Shown: positions 9,290-18,402, numbered from the stretch's first letter. The stretch: 58,840 bases of DNA from an uncultured Clostridia bacterium (GCA_944386785.1 CALXCM010000005.1:1-58840); one strand, 5' to 3'. Notes: a model not told the origin generated them from the sequence alone. Program-made: numbers and translations.

Positions 9290-9333
9290 AGAGCAAAAAC
9301 CTCCCCTTTTATTTTTTTATTTTTCTTCTGTTT

Positions 9334-11031
9334 TTATTTTGCTATTTGTTCTATACCACTTATTCTTTCATAGATTGTAAAATAGTCATCTTCATAAATT
9401 TGTTTATAATTTTCGTCATTTGTCTTTTTGATAATCATATTCATTTTTGAGTTTTTGTATGTTATTACATGTGTTATGTCATATTTTTCAAATACATCTT
9501 CATAAAATGAAGATATTCCAGATGTATTTATAAAGTCCATAAATATATCATCTTTTTTACCACTAAACTCTGGCGAATACAAGTCTGCTCTAGAGTCTAT
9601 AAATACTGGTATTCCTCTAAATAGCATATAACTTCCATAGTTATATTCGTTATAAAATCTTGCTGTTCCTAAGTCTATATTTTCTAAAATATAGTCACAT
9701 GCTTGTACTGGATATTGTGTTTCATCAACAAGTGTGTCGTCAAATTTATCTTTTGCAAAATACCAACTAAGTAGTAACACTAAAACTGTCGTTAATATCA
9801 TTCCTACTTTCCCTGCCATTACTTTTGCTGCATCTTTTATAGTGTTTCCTGTATATATCCTATCTATCTCTAATATTAATCTATTCAAAATAACTGAACA
9901 CATTATTGCAAACATACTTACTTGTCTTCTAGATGCCAACATTAAATATAATAATCCTGCTAGCATAAACAAATCACTTAATCTTATTTTTGCTTTTGTA
10001 AACATTAATATTGCTAAAAATAGAATTAATGTACAAATAATTTCTGTATCATCTGCTAATGTCATTGGTTGATGTTCATTTATGTTTTCTGTGGTATTTC
10101 CTTGCATTGTTTTTGATAGGTAAGTATATGGAGTATCTCCAAGAGGTGTTAAAAATCCTGTAAACACACATATTATCATTATTAAAATCAACCATTTTAC
10201 AGCATCATTTTTTACTATTTTTACTTTATATGGATTTTTAATGTCTTTTGTTCTTCTTATTTTTACTTTGTCTACTTTTTTCTCTATTTTTTCTAATTCT
10301 TGTTTTAGTTCTATGCATTTTTCGCTATTCTTATTTGATTTTTCAAGTCTATCTATTTTAGTTTTTAATAGCCATATTTTAAATTTTTTGTAATATACAA
10401 ATTCTCCTAAAATTGCAATAAAATATTCTGCTATATATGGTAAATATAATACAAAATAGAATGGAAATACTGCTACATGCAAGTTTGCAATTAATATTGG
10501 TATTATAATTAAACCAATTGCATATCTTTTCTTTTTTGTTTCTAAAAATCTTTCTATAAAAAATATTGTCCAAGCAAACAAAATAAAAGTGGCTAGTTGT
10601 GCTCTTGCTGCAATATATGGCATAAGTAAATACATAGCACCTATTGTTACAAAAAATGAAATAACTTCATTTTTCACAAGTTTTTTGTTAACCCAAAATA
10701 TTGATATTCCAAGAATTACAGACAAAATACAAGTTGATATATATATACCTGCAAATCCAAATGCTGAATATATAAAATAAGTTATTAAATCATATAGCCA
10801 ATGCGGATATGTATATGCTAAATCTTCATGCCATGAAAATGGGTCTTGCATATCTATTCCGTATTCTGCAATATGCTCTCCTACTTTTATTGTATAATAT
10901 GTGTCATTTTGAAATGTTACTGGTGTTATTGCAATACTAAATATTGCAATTAATACAATCATTAAAATTGTTAGTTTTAATGAAATCTTTTTGTTTTCTT
11001 TTTCTTTAGGATTTTCAAGTTTAGTTTTCAT
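9334..11031 (-). CDS. Polytopic membrane protein, GT-C-glycosyltransferase-like
   Basis: The 565-aa protein has about ten hydrophobic segments. The first extracytoplasmic loop carries NDTYYTIKVGEHI, DMQDPFSWHED and PHWLYDLI, the pattern seen in GT-C type membrane glycosyltransferases, where an early acidic pair binds metal or lipid-linked sugar. A charged coiled-coil stretch lies around residues 215-260. The C-terminal soluble part contains FYNEYNYGSYMLFRG and DSRADLY, which recur in this membrane-protein family. The substrate is unknown. It lies between lspA and an SSB-like gene, with a terminator upstream, so it probably has its own promoter. Confidence 0.6.
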   Translation of the reverse strand: MKTKLENPKEKENKKISLKLTILMIVLIAIFSIAITPVTFQNDTYYTIKVGEHIAEYGIDMQDPFSWHEDLAYTYPHWLYDLITYFIYSAFGFAGIYISTCILSVILGISIFWVNKKLVKNEVISFFVTIGAMYLLMPYIAARAQLATFILFAWTIFFIERFLETKKKRYAIGLIIIPILIANLHVAVFPFYFVLYLPYIAEYFIAILGEFVYYKKFKIWLLKTKIDRLEKSNKNSEKCIELKQELEKIEKKVDKVKIRRTKDIKNPYKVKIVKNDAVKWLILIMIICVFTGFLTPLGDTPYTYLSKTMQGNTTENINEHQPMTLADDTEIICTLILFLAILMFTKAKIRLSDLFMLAGLLYLMLASRRQVSMFAIMCSVILNRLILEIDRIYTGNTIKDAAKVMAGKVGMILTTVLVLLLSWYFAKDKFDDTLVDETQYPVQACDYILENIDLGTARFYNEYNYGSYMLFRGIPVFIDSRADLYSPEFSGKKDDIFMDFINTSGISSFYEDVFEKYDITHVITYKNSKMNMIIKKTNDENYKQIYEDDYFTIYERISGIEQIAK

Positions 11032-11074
11032 TTTTATTTTAACTTCCTTTCACCTTTTGTTTTTCAAATTATAT

Positions 11075-11112
11075 CAAAAAAAGTTCTAAAAGACTAGTCT
11101 TTTAGAACTTTA
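11075..11112 (-). terminator. Intrinsic terminator of the SSB-like gene
   Basis: A perfect 30-nt palindrome (11081-11110) is followed on the minus strand by a T-rich tract at 11081-11075. Confidence 0.8.
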
Positions 11113-11131
11113 ATATTAATAATTTTTTATC

Positions 11132-11857
11132 TTATACAGCTTCTTTAGTTTCTTCTTCTTGTTCTTTTTCGTTATCATTTTCTTCAATAACTTCTAAGCT
11201 ACCTATTGAAACTTCATAAGCTACTCTTGTTTCTACACTTCCGTCTTCATGTTTTTTCTCATAAGTTCTTGATTGAACTCTTCCTACTACTTTAACTTGT
11301 GCTCCTACTTCTAGGTTTTGGCAGAATCTTGCATTTCTTCCCCAAGCAATACAAGGAATGTAGTCTGATTTATTATATGCTCTATTTACAGCAAGTAAAA
11401 GGTCTGAAATTTCTCTTCCAAATGGTGTTTGTCTATATATTGGTTTTTTACAGATAAAACCTATTAAAACAACTTCATTTGTTATTTCATCTTTTTTTGC
11501 CATTTCATTTTCTTCTTCTTCATCTTTTACTTCTACTACATCTTTTGCAAATACAGTTAGTATTAATCTGTTTTTACCGTTTTCATAACTGTTATATGAT
11601 CTAAATTGTCCTTTTACTAATAATTTGTTTCCTTCACTTAATGTGTTTTCACCAATTAATCTTTCTGATACTGTAATTGGTATAATGTCTTCGTTTCCAC
11701 TTAGTCTAGGTATTTCTAGATTAAAGATGTAAAATCTTTCTCCATAAATTTCGTGACTAAATTTTTTCTCCCCTGTAACTTTTCCTACTAATGTTAAGTA
11801 GTTGTTTTCTAAATAATTTGTATCCAATTTCTTTTCCTCCCTATTATTTTTTATCAA
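11132..11857 (-). CDS. SSB-like protein with two OB folds
   Basis: The 241-aa protein contains two single-strand-binding OB folds: residues 18-110 (YLTLVGKVTGEKKFSHE) and residues 125-225 (NEVVLIGFICKKPIYRQTPF, PCIAWGRNARFCQNL). The second copy looks like classical SSB. It ends in an acidic tail without the DDLPF tip that recruits partners, whereas the canonical ssb at 37715-38143 ends in DDLPF. It may serve recombination, competence or a specialised replication step. It is monocistronic with its own terminator. Confidence 0.8.
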   Translation of the reverse strand: MIKNNREEKKLDTNYLENNYLTLVGKVTGEKKFSHEIYGERFYIFNLEIPRLSGNEDIIPITVSERLIGENTLSEGNKLLVKGQFRSYNSYENGKNRLILTVFAKDVVEVKDEEEENEMAKKDEITNEVVLIGFICKKPIYRQTPFGREISDLLLAVNRAYNKSDYIPCIAWGRNARFCQNLEVGAQVKVVGRVQSRTYEKKHEDGSVETRVAYEVSIGSLEVIEENDNEKEQEEETKEAV

Positions 11858-12026
11858 TTGTATCCTTTTGTTACGCTCTAGTTAAACTTACATTTATTAT
11901 TATACACCATTTTTTTGGTTTTGTCTACATAAAAAGTTAATTTTATTCAAAAAAGTAAGATTTTTCCGCCTGTTTATAGATTATGGTACATATATTTTTT
12001 CCAAATTTAGAAAATTTATACATATA

Positions 12027-12797
12027 TTATTTATTAATTTGTGTTCCATTTGAATTAATTATATAATTATCTTGATATATTAATGAGTTAATTGGAACTA
12101 TATTTAATCCTTTTTGTTTTATATTTTTAATTATCATTTCTAATGAATTTGCTGTATTTTTTGTTCCATTATGCATTAAAATTATGTCTCCATTTTTTAT
12201 TTTATCTTTTAACCTATCCCACATTTCTTCTCCTGAAAGTCCTGTGTAATCTAATGTATCTAAATTCCACTGTATTGTTTTTAAGTTTTTATCATTTGCT
12301 GCTTTTATTACAGTATCATTATATTCTCCATATGGTGCTCTATATATATTTACTTTTTTCTTTGTTATATTTTCTATTTTTTTAGTTGACTCTTCTATTT
12401 CTTTTATATTTTCTTCGTAACTTAAATTTGTTACATGTGGATGTGTATTACTATGTGAACCTATTTCATGACCTGCATCTGAGATTTTTTTGACTGCATC
12501 TGGAAATTTATCTACCCAATCTCCTACCATAAAAAATGTAGCTTTTACATTTTCTTTTTCCAAAGTTTCTAGAATACTATCTATATCATCAGCATTCCAT
12601 GCACAATTTATTGTAAGTGATACATTGTTTTCTTTAGTTTCCACATTATATATTGGTAAATTGTTTTCTAAATTTGCAGAAGTAGATATACTTTCTTTAT
12701 TTCCATACATACTATTTGCTAGAAAAAATAAAAATACTACTGTTACTACTGATACTATATATGCAAATATTTTTTCTTTATTAAATACTAAAAACAT
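12027..12797 (-). CDS. Polysaccharide deacetylase, PdaB-like
   Basis: A signal-anchor at residues 10-30 precedes a NodB domain. Motif 1 is the divergent INCAWNADD, as in the sporulation deacetylase PdaB and not the usual TFDDG. Motif 2 is HSNTHPHV (metal ligands) and motif 3 is RAPYGEYN. KNGDIILMHNG is the C-terminal signature. Known family members deacetylate peptidoglycan or help maintain spores. With cwlD and ytaF elsewhere in the window, a sporulation role is likely but not shown. Confidence 0.85.
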   Translation of the reverse strand: MFLVFNKEKIFAYIVSVVTVVFLFFLANSMYGNKESISTSANLENNLPIYNVETKENNVSLTINCAWNADDIDSILETLEKENVKATFFMVGDWVDKFPDAVKKISDAGHEIGSHSNTHPHVTNLSYEENIKEIEESTKKIENITKKKVNIYRAPYGEYNDTVIKAANDKNLKTIQWNLDTLDYTGLSGEEMWDRLKDKIKNGDIILMHNGTKNTANSLEMIIKNIKQKGLNIVPINSLIYQDNYIINSNGTQINK

Positions 12798-12856
12798 TAT
12801 TTTCCCTCCAAATTAAAGCTATTTAAGTTTATGCAACATTTTAGAAAGTTATTACA

Positions 12857-12882
12857 CAAAAAAAAGACCTTTTAAAAAGGCC
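12857..12882 (-). terminator. Probable terminator of the DUF4190 gene
   Basis: On the minus strand GGCCTTT and AAAGGTC pair with one wobble and are followed by eight T. Confidence 0.6.
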
Positions 12883-12897
12883 TTTTATATTTAAACA

Positions 12898-13371
12898 TTA
12901 TATGTCATATCTATCATCTAAATATTTATTATAATCATAGTTGTAGTCATAATTTCTATATTCATAATCATGATAAAAATCTTCGAAATTATCATATCCT
13001 TCGTCTTTTATTATATCAGTTATTCCTATTACAAATCCTAATGCAAATATTATCATTACAATTAGTAGAGAAAGTATAAATCCTAAAATTCCTGTAACTA
13101 AACCACCTATTGCCATTCCTTTACCTTTTGATTTTATTCCTAATGCACCAAAGATTATTGCAAGTATTGCAGATGGTATTGATATATACCAAACTAAGAA
13201 TAATATTAATGAAATAATTCCAAGTACTAAAGATGCTATGCAAAATCCTTTTCTATCTTTTTTTACTTCTTCTTTATTTCCTTCAGTTTTATTTTCTTGT
13301 TCTACTTTTGGCTCTTCATTGTCTGTTACTTTTTCTACTTCTATTATATTGTCTTTATTATTTTCTTCCAT
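12898..13371 (-). CDS. DUF4190-type membrane protein
   Basis: An acidic, disordered N-terminus (about 40 residues) precedes two to three membrane segments with the DUF4190 pattern ASLVLGIISLILF and LAIIFGALGIKSKGKGMA. The tail is a Tyr/Asp-rich extracytoplasmic or cytoplasmic stretch with repeated YDYNYD units. Function is unknown for the family. Confidence 0.75.
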   Translation of the reverse strand: MEENNKDNIIEVEKVTDNEEPKVEQENKTEGNKEEVKKDRKGFCIASLVLGIISLILFLVWYISIPSAILAIIFGALGIKSKGKGMAIGGLVTGILGFILSLLIVMIIFALGFVIGITDIIKDEGYDNFEDFYHDYEYRNYDYNYDYNKYLDDRYDI

Positions 13372-13451
13372 AATTTTTCCTCCCTTTACTTATATATTTA
13401 CATTATACAATATGTTATGTTTTTTTACAATATTAATGTTTTGAAATAATG

Positions 13452-13479
13452 AAACATTCGACTTTTTTCCACATATAAT
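13452..13479 (+). promoter_or_regulatory. Possible promoter of the Cys-rich gene
   Basis: TATAAT lies at 13474-13479 but the -35 region is poor for the housekeeping factor. CATATAAT with AAACATT 13 bp upstream is closer to a mother-cell sporulation-type promoter. This is a weak call. Confidence 0.3.
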
Positions 13480-13500
13480 ATAAAAGAAAGGAATGATAAT

Positions 13501-13956
13501 ATGGAAATGAATAATAAACCATGTTGCCCAATTTTAGATATAGATGGTGTTATCTCAAAAGGTAAACAATTTGACTTAGATATAACTTTACCAGAAGACA
13601 ACAGAGATGTAATTTATGGGGTTATAAAAGACTGTTTTAAAGAACCTGTAAAAGATGCTGTTGTTAAATTAGTCGAAGTTGTTTGCGAACACGGAAAAGA
13701 AGAAAGAAGACCAATAGGTCATACTTTTACTGACAAAGAAGGAGAATTTGTTTTTGGACCTCTTTGTCCAGATAGAGAATATGCAATTCAAATTTGGGTA
13801 AATGATACTAAAAAAGTTAAAATTTGTGCAAAATGTCATCATGAAGGAAAATGCTTAAAAGGCGAAAAACATGATAAATGTGACTGCTTTATAGGTGGCA
13901 AGAATGATAAATGTAAAGAAGATTTACCTTGCACAGATGATATTAAATGCAAATAA
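13501..13956 (+). CDS. Cys-rich protein with carboxypeptidase-regulatory-like fold
   Basis: Residues 35-100 look like a transthyretin/carboxypeptidase-regulatory beta-sandwich (VIYGVIKDCFKEPVKDAVVK, then GEFVFGPLCPDREYAIQIW). The N-terminus has CCPILDIDG and the C-terminal 45 residues hold ten Cys with many Lys (CAKCHHEGKC, KCDCF). There is no signal peptide. Such proteins can be spore-coat or metal-binding proteins, and the possible mother-cell-type promoter points the same way, but this is inference. An SD AAAGGAATGA precedes the ATG. Confidence 0.65.
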   Translation: MEMNNKPCCPILDIDGVISKGKQFDLDITLPEDNRDVIYGVIKDCFKEPVKDAVVKLVEVVCEHGKEERRPIGHTFTDKEGEFVFGPLCPDREYAIQIWVNDTKKVKICAKCHHEGKCLKGEKHDKCDCFIGGKNDKCKEDLPCTDDIKCK

Positions 13957-13974
13957 TTTAATTAATTATGTAGT

Positions 13975-14007
13975 GGACTTTGAGGGGCTTTTCTCTCAAG
14001 TCCTTTA
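13975..14007 (+). terminator. Probable terminator of the Cys-rich gene
   Basis: GGACTT-T-GAG (13975-13984) pairs with CTCAAGTCC (13995-14003) with one bulge, followed by a T-rich stretch. Confidence 0.55.
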
Positions 14008-14011
14008 TGTT

Positions 14012-14155
14012 TTATAATATTCCTACTTTTTTTGCCATTTGTCTTCCTTTTTTCATCATTTTCTTTTTGTTCATCATTCCTGTACTTTCTGCATACATCA
14101 TAACTATACCAGTTGTAAGTAATCCACCTATTACCATTCCTTTTACAAATTTCAT
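14012..14155 (-). CDS. Small 47-aa membrane protein
   Basis: From the ATG at 14155 the frame reads MKFVKGMVIGGLL, a short hydrophobic segment, and then a Met/Lys-rich tail (MMNKKKMMKKGRQMAKKVGIL). GGAGG lies nine nt upstream, and another ATG six nt earlier (14161) sits too close to it. The gene follows the two TauE half-genes by about 30 nt on the same strand, so it may be part of their transcript. It resembles short one-helix membrane peptides with a basic C-terminus. Function is unknown. A 69-codon frame overlapping it is a shadow. Confidence 0.7.
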   Translation of the reverse strand: MKFVKGMVIGGLLTTGIVMMYAESTGMMNKKKMMKKGRQMAKKVGIL

Positions 14156-14186
14156 TTTCATTCACCTCCAAATATGTCTATATTTA

Positions 14187-14564
14187 TTATTTCTTTTTAC
14201 TATCAGTTTTATACAGCTTTATTATGGAATATATTTCATTTATTGCAACTATTGCTAAAAATATACCAAAAAACTTTTTTAATAGCCCTACATCTATATT
14301 TATTGCAATATTTGCTCCTATTATTGCTCCTAATATGCCACATATTGAAATTATTGTAGCTAATTTTAAATCTATATTTTTATTTTTTAAATTTACAATT
14401 ATTGCAACAATTGAAGTTGGTATAAAAAAAATAAGGTTTGTTGCTTGAGCTATATGTTGTTCTACACCCATTACAAATGAAAGAAGAAATATTAATATTG
14501 TTCCTCCTCCCATTCCTGCACCACTTACTATTCCAGATACAATTCCAATTAATATTTCTCCCAT
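14187..14564 (-). CDS. Half-size TauE/SafE-type membrane permease, subunit B
   Basis: The 125-aa protein carries one TauE/SafE repeat with four membrane segments, starting with the glycine-rich GIVSGIVSGAGMGGGT. Full TauE proteins (about 250 aa) have two such repeats. Here a second half-size gene lies immediately upstream on the same strand with a 15-nt gap, so the pair probably forms a heterodimer equal to one full transporter for small sulfur-containing or organic anions. Substrate not determined. Confidence 0.8.
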   Translation of the reverse strand: MGEILIGIVSGIVSGAGMGGGTILIFLLSFVMGVEQHIAQATNLIFFIPTSIVAIIVNLKNKNIDLKLATIISICGILGAIIGANIAINIDVGLLKKFFGIFLAIVAINEIYSIIKLYKTDSKKK

Positions 14565-14579
14565 TTTTTAACCTTTCTT

Positions 14580-14933
14580 TTAAGCTATTATCATTTTTAT
14601 TGATACATAAATTAAAAATACAGTAAATGCTATTTTCATAATTTCGGGTGATACTTTTTTTAGTAATTTTGCACCAATATATCCACCTATTGCTCCACCT
14701 ATTGCACAGAGAAGTGCTATTTTCCAGTCTATAAAGTTTCCTTTATAATAGAAAAATCCACTTGCAATTACCATTGGTAATATACAAAATACTGATGTTC
14801 CTCTTGATTTTGTATCATCTAAATCTAATAAATGAACAAATGCAGGAACAAGTATCATTCCACCACCTGCACCAAATAGTCCGCTAACTAGACCTGCTAA
14901 AATTCCAATTAATACTTTTTTTATATTTTTCAT
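14580..14933 (-). CDS. Half-size TauE/SafE-type membrane permease, subunit A
   Basis: A 117-aa protein with the TauE repeat signature GILAGLVSGLFGAGGGMILV and four membrane segments. I start at the ATG at 14933 (MKNIKK). A longer TTG start at 14966 would lie upstream of and run through the terminator of rarA. The start is only a few nt after that terminator's T tract, and the only SD-like bases (GTAGG) are inside its 3' arm. Confidence 0.8.
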   Translation of the reverse strand: MKNIKKVLIGILAGLVSGLFGAGGGMILVPAFVHLLDLDDTKSRGTSVFCILPMVIASGFFYYKGNFIDWKIALLCAIGGAIGGYIGAKLLKKVSPEIMKIAFTVFLIYVSIKMIIA

Positions 14934-14936
14934 AAT

Positions 14937-14960
14937 AAAAAACCTACTTTTTAGTAGGTT
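14937..14960 (-). terminator. rarA terminator overlapping the leader of the TauE pair
   Basis: AACCTACT and AGTAGGTT (8 bp, 4-nt loop) are followed on the minus strand by six T and then ATTATG, the start of the next gene. Confidence 0.8.
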
Positions 14961-14977
14961 TTCCAAAAATTTATTTT

Positions 14978-16256
14978 TTATTCTTTTTTAAAATCATTTC
15001 TTATTTCATCTAAATTTGCTTCTCCATTGTTTGGGTTATAGTATTTTGTTCCTAGCATCTCATCTGGCAAATATTGTTGTTTTACATAGTGATTTGGAAA
15101 GTCATGTGGATATAAATATCCTTCGTGATATCCTAAAGCTTTCATTTGCTCTACAGGTGCATTTCTAATATGCATTGGAACTTCTCCTGTATCTTTATTT
15201 GCAACATCTTGAAGCGCGTTATTTATTGCCATATAACTTGCATTTGATTTTTTAGAAGTTGCTACATAAATTGCAGCTTCTGATAAAATAATTCTTGCTT
15301 CTGGCATTCCAACCATATGTACTGCTTGCATTGCACTTGTTGCTACAACTAATGCATTAGGGTTTGCCATTCCAACATCTTCTGATGCACAAATTACAAT
15401 TCTTCTTGCTAAAAACATTGGGTCTTCTCCTCCGATTTAATGCTCTTGCTAGGTAAAATACTGCAGCATCTGGGTCAGAACCTCTCATTGATTTTATCAT
15501 TGCACTAATATTATCATAATGCGAATCTCCGTTTTTATCAAAAATTGCTTTTTTATTTTGTACACTATTTTTTATTACTTCATCTGTTATATGAATATAT
15601 CCGTCTTTTTCCATATTTGTTGTAAGAACTGCAACTTCTAAACCATTTAATGCTGTTCTTACATCTCCATTACTAATTATTGCAAGTTTTCTTAATGTTT
15701 CATCTTCTATTTTTATATTATATTCTCCAAGTCCATCTTTTCTTTCTAAAGCATTTTTTAAAATTCTATAAATATCTTCTTCTGTTAATGGATTTAGTTT
15801 AATTACCATAGACCTTGATATTAAAGCTTTATTTACTTCAAAATATGGATTTTCAGTTGTTGCTCCAATTAAAATAATTGTTCCATTTTCTACAAATGGT
15901 AAAAGTGCATCTTGTTGAAGTTTATTAAATCTATGAATTTCATCTATAAATAAAATGCTTTTTCCAGCTGGATTTAGCATAAAGTTTTTGGTTTCTTCTA
16001 TTACTTTTTTTATGTCTGCAACTCCTGATGTAACTGCATTTATTTTATAAAATTTATATTTTGTTGTTTCACTTATTACTCTTGCAAGTGAAGTTTTTCC
16101 ACATCCTGGAGGGCCAAACAAAATAATACTTGATAATCTATCTGCTTTTATTGTTCTATATAATATTTTATCTTTCCCTAAAACATGTTCTTGACCCACA
16201 TATTCATCTAATGTTTTAGGTCTTACTCTAAAAGCTAATGGTTCATTACTATTCAA
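14978..16256 (-). CDS. rarA: Replication-associated recombination ATPase RarA, with +1 frameshift at a CGG codon
   Basis: RarA (MgsA/YrvN) is an AAA+ ATPase of the clamp-loader type that acts at stalled forks. Walker A is FGPPGCGKTS, Walker B is FIDEIHRF and sensor 1 is GATTENPYF. The first frame runs 274 codons to AAT. There the codon CGG (plus-strand 15432-15434) interrupts the match. Dropping its C (g at 15434) gives GGA GAA GAC-type reading, LNGGEDPMFLARRIV, which is exactly the family sequence. The second frame then supplies 151 codons, total 425 aa, the normal length. Without the shift the product ends in an unrelated basic tail. Either +1 frameshifting makes the full protein or the gene is broken. 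ruvA is just upstream. Confidence 0.9.
15431..15437 (-). other. +1 frameshift site in rarA (AAT CGG A)
   Basis: The zero frame reads AAT CGG AGG; the family frame resumes at GGA after skipping one C. The conserved residue restored is the first Gly of GGEDP. Confidence 0.85.
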
Positions 16257-16278
16257 TTTATTTTCCCTCCTTTATTTT

Positions 16279-16911
16279 TTATTTTCTTGATAATAATACT
16301 AAACCTTTTTTGATTAAGTCTTCTGTTGATAATTCTTTTTTATCTGAAATCTTTCCAAATGCCATTTCAATTTCTTTTTTAGTATATCCAAGTACTTGAA
16401 GTGCTGAAATTGCTTCAGATATTTTATTATCTTCTTCAATTACTGTTTGCATTTTTGTACTTATTTCTAGTTTTCCTGCAGCTTTTGTTAATTCATCTAT
16501 TTGTTCTTGTTTCTTTATTTTATCCTTTAATTCTAAAATAATTCTCTTAGCTGATTTTGGTCCAATTCCTGGTATTGATGTTAATACTTTTACATCTTCT
16601 GAAATAACAGCTAAAGCAAAGTCTGATGGCTCACAAACAGCTAGCATTGTAAGTGCTGTTTTTGCTCCTACTCCACTTACACTGATTAATAGTTCAAACA
16701 TCCTTAGTTCTTCTTGTTTATTAAATCCAAAAATGCTAATATCATCTTCTCTTACTCTATAGTAAGTATGTACTTTTACTGTATCTCCAATATTTCCTAT
16801 TTTGTCTATTGAAGTTCCAGACATATTTATTTTGTATCCTAGTCCTCCTACATCTATTACAACATAGTCTGACATCTTTGTTTCTAATGTACCTTTTATA
16901 TATGCTAACAT
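16279..16911 (-). CDS. ruvA: Holliday junction DNA helicase subunit RuvA
   Basis: Length 210 aa. The N-terminal OB fold begins MLAYIKGTLE, followed by the HhH repeats LISVSGVGAKTALTML and LTSIPGIGPKSAKRIILELK, and a C-terminal RuvB-binding domain (SALQVLGYTKKEIEMAF). RuvA tetramers bind Holliday junctions and recruit RuvB. ruvB is not adjacent; instead rarA follows after 22 nt, forming a small recombination cluster with the HD-domain gene upstream. Confidence 0.96.
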   Translation of the reverse strand: MLAYIKGTLETKMSDYVVIDVGGLGYKINMSGTSIDKIGNIGDTVKVHTYYRVREDDISIFGFNKQEELRMFELLISVSGVGAKTALTMLAVCEPSDFALAVISEDVKVLTSIPGIGPKSAKRIILELKDKIKKQEQIDELTKAAGKLEISTKMQTVIEEDNKISEAISALQVLGYTKKEIEMAFGKISDKKELSTEDLIKKGLVLLSRK

Positions 16912-16926
16912 TTTTCTTCCTTCCTT

Positions 16927-17481
16927 TTATATATTATAAAAATATGTTGCTTCTAAATCTGCTTCATGTGTTAATAATGCTATTGGATATTTTGTGTAAG
17001 TTGCACCTATTGCATTATAGTTTTCTTTAGGTTCTGTATATCCCATATGCCATCTTATTGAATATTTTTCTTCTGGTGTTAATTTCATATATTCTGTAAT
17101 CATCATTACTGATTTTTCTCCATGTCCATATGGTATTGTGTCATCTACTGTATAATATGGGACTTTTTCCCATACTCCTAAAGCATTTTTTGCATTTCTA
17201 TAGTCTACTTTATAGAAATTTGTTTTGCAAATATCATGTAATAATCCAATAATTATTATTGATTCTTCTGGGATTTTTACTCCTTTTATATTGTTTTCTA
17301 CTTTATGTTTTAAAATTTCATATACTTTCATACTGTGTTCTGCTAAGCCACCTTCAAAATTCCCATGAAATCTTGTACTTGCTGGGGCTTTAAAAAAATC
17401 TGATTTTTCTAAAAAGTTTATTAAATCTTCTATTCCATCTCTTTTTACTGTTCTTAATAATTCTAAAAATTGTTCTTTCAT
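16927..17481 (-). CDS. HD-domain hydrolase
   Basis: The 184-aa protein has HD metal ligands in GLAEHSMKVYEIL, LLHDICKTNFY and GHGEKSVMM, with a final THEADLEATYF. It resembles the HD module of 3'-5' exonuclease YhaM-type proteins without the OB part. The substrate could be a nucleotide or nucleic acid. It is 15 nt upstream of ruvA on the same strand. Confidence 0.8.
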   Translation of the reverse strand: MKEQFLELLRTVKRDGIEDLINFLEKSDFFKAPASTRFHGNFEGGLAEHSMKVYEILKHKVENNIKGVKIPEESIIIIGLLHDICKTNFYKVDYRNAKNALGVWEKVPYYTVDDTIPYGHGEKSVMMITEYMKLTPEEKYSIRWHMGYTEPKENYNAIGATYTKYPIALLTHEADLEATYFYNI

Positions 17482-17697
17482 AAATCCTCCTTAAATTATA
17501 TCAAAATCTATACTTTTCAAACACCCTTATTATATCGGTCGTATGATAAAAAGTCAATACCTAAAACAAAACAAATTTTTGTATTAATTTTTCTTGAATT
17601 ATCTCTTAATTTTTTATGAATTCTCTTTTTTTATTATGTTTTTTAATGTATAATCTAGTTAATATTTAAAAATATTTTAGTGTAAAAGAGGTAAATA

Positions 17698-18384
17698 ATG
17701 AAAGTTTTAAAAAAGATATTAATTATTTTATTTGTTCTTCTTTTAGTTTCTGGAACTGTTGTAATAATTATTGGATATAGTAATTATATGGGATTAATAA
17801 GAGAAGAATCTTTAGCCACAAGAATGGGAGAAATCTCAAAAGATGAACATTTTGTTCCTTTTGAAGAGCTTCCAAAAAACTATGTAAATGCTGTAATTGC
17901 TGTAGAAGACCATAGGTTTTATGAGCATGGTGCAATTGATATTATAGGGATTGGTCGTGCTTTATATACGAACTTAAAGAATTTTGAACTTCAAGAAGGC
18001 GGAAGTACAATAACTCAGCAAGTTGCTAAAAATGTAATATTAGGACAAGATCAAACTTTGATTAGGAAAATTTCTGAGATTTTTGCAGCTTTTGATTTGG
18101 AAAATAATTATTCTAAAGAAGAAATCTTTGCTTTCTATGTAAATTCTGCATATTTTGGCAATGGATATTATGGAATTTATGATGCAAGCATGGGGTACTA
18201 CAAAAAAGAACCAAAAGATTTAAATTTAGATGAAGCTTCAATGCTAGCAGGCGTTCCTAATGCTCCTTCTGTATATGCTCCTACTGTTAATTTAGATTTG
18301 GCAAAACAAAGGCAGCGCCATGTTTTAGATAAAATGGTAGAGTATGGGTATATTACACAAGCTGAAGCTAATATGATAGTATAA
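17698..18384 (+). CDS. Monofunctional peptidoglycan glycosyltransferase (GT51)
   Basis: A signal-anchor (residues 5-28) precedes a GT51 domain with the catalytic Glu in VEDHRFYEHGAID and the second motif GGSTITQQVAKN, then YVNSAYFGNGYYGI. It polymerises lipid II glycan chains outside the membrane. At 228 aa there is no penicillin-binding transpeptidase domain, so it is a MtgA-like enzyme. A TATAAT at 17649-17654 precedes it. Confidence 0.92.
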   Translation: MKVLKKILIILFVLLLVSGTVVIIIGYSNYMGLIREESLATRMGEISKDEHFVPFEELPKNYVNAVIAVEDHRFYEHGAIDIIGIGRALYTNLKNFELQEGGSTITQQVAKNVILGQDQTLIRKISEIFAAFDLENNYSKEEIFAFYVNSAYFGNGYYGIYDASMGYYKKEPKDLNLDEASMLAGVPNAPSVYAPTVNLDLAKQRQRHVLDKMVEYGYITQAEANMIV

Positions 18385-18402
18385 GTTTTAAGTATAGCTT
18401 AA

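Noticed and set aside
13962..14171. A 69-codon minus-strand frame
   Set aside because: It is an out-of-frame shadow of the 47-aa gene at 14012-14155, which has the better SD spacing and a sensible membrane-peptide sequence.
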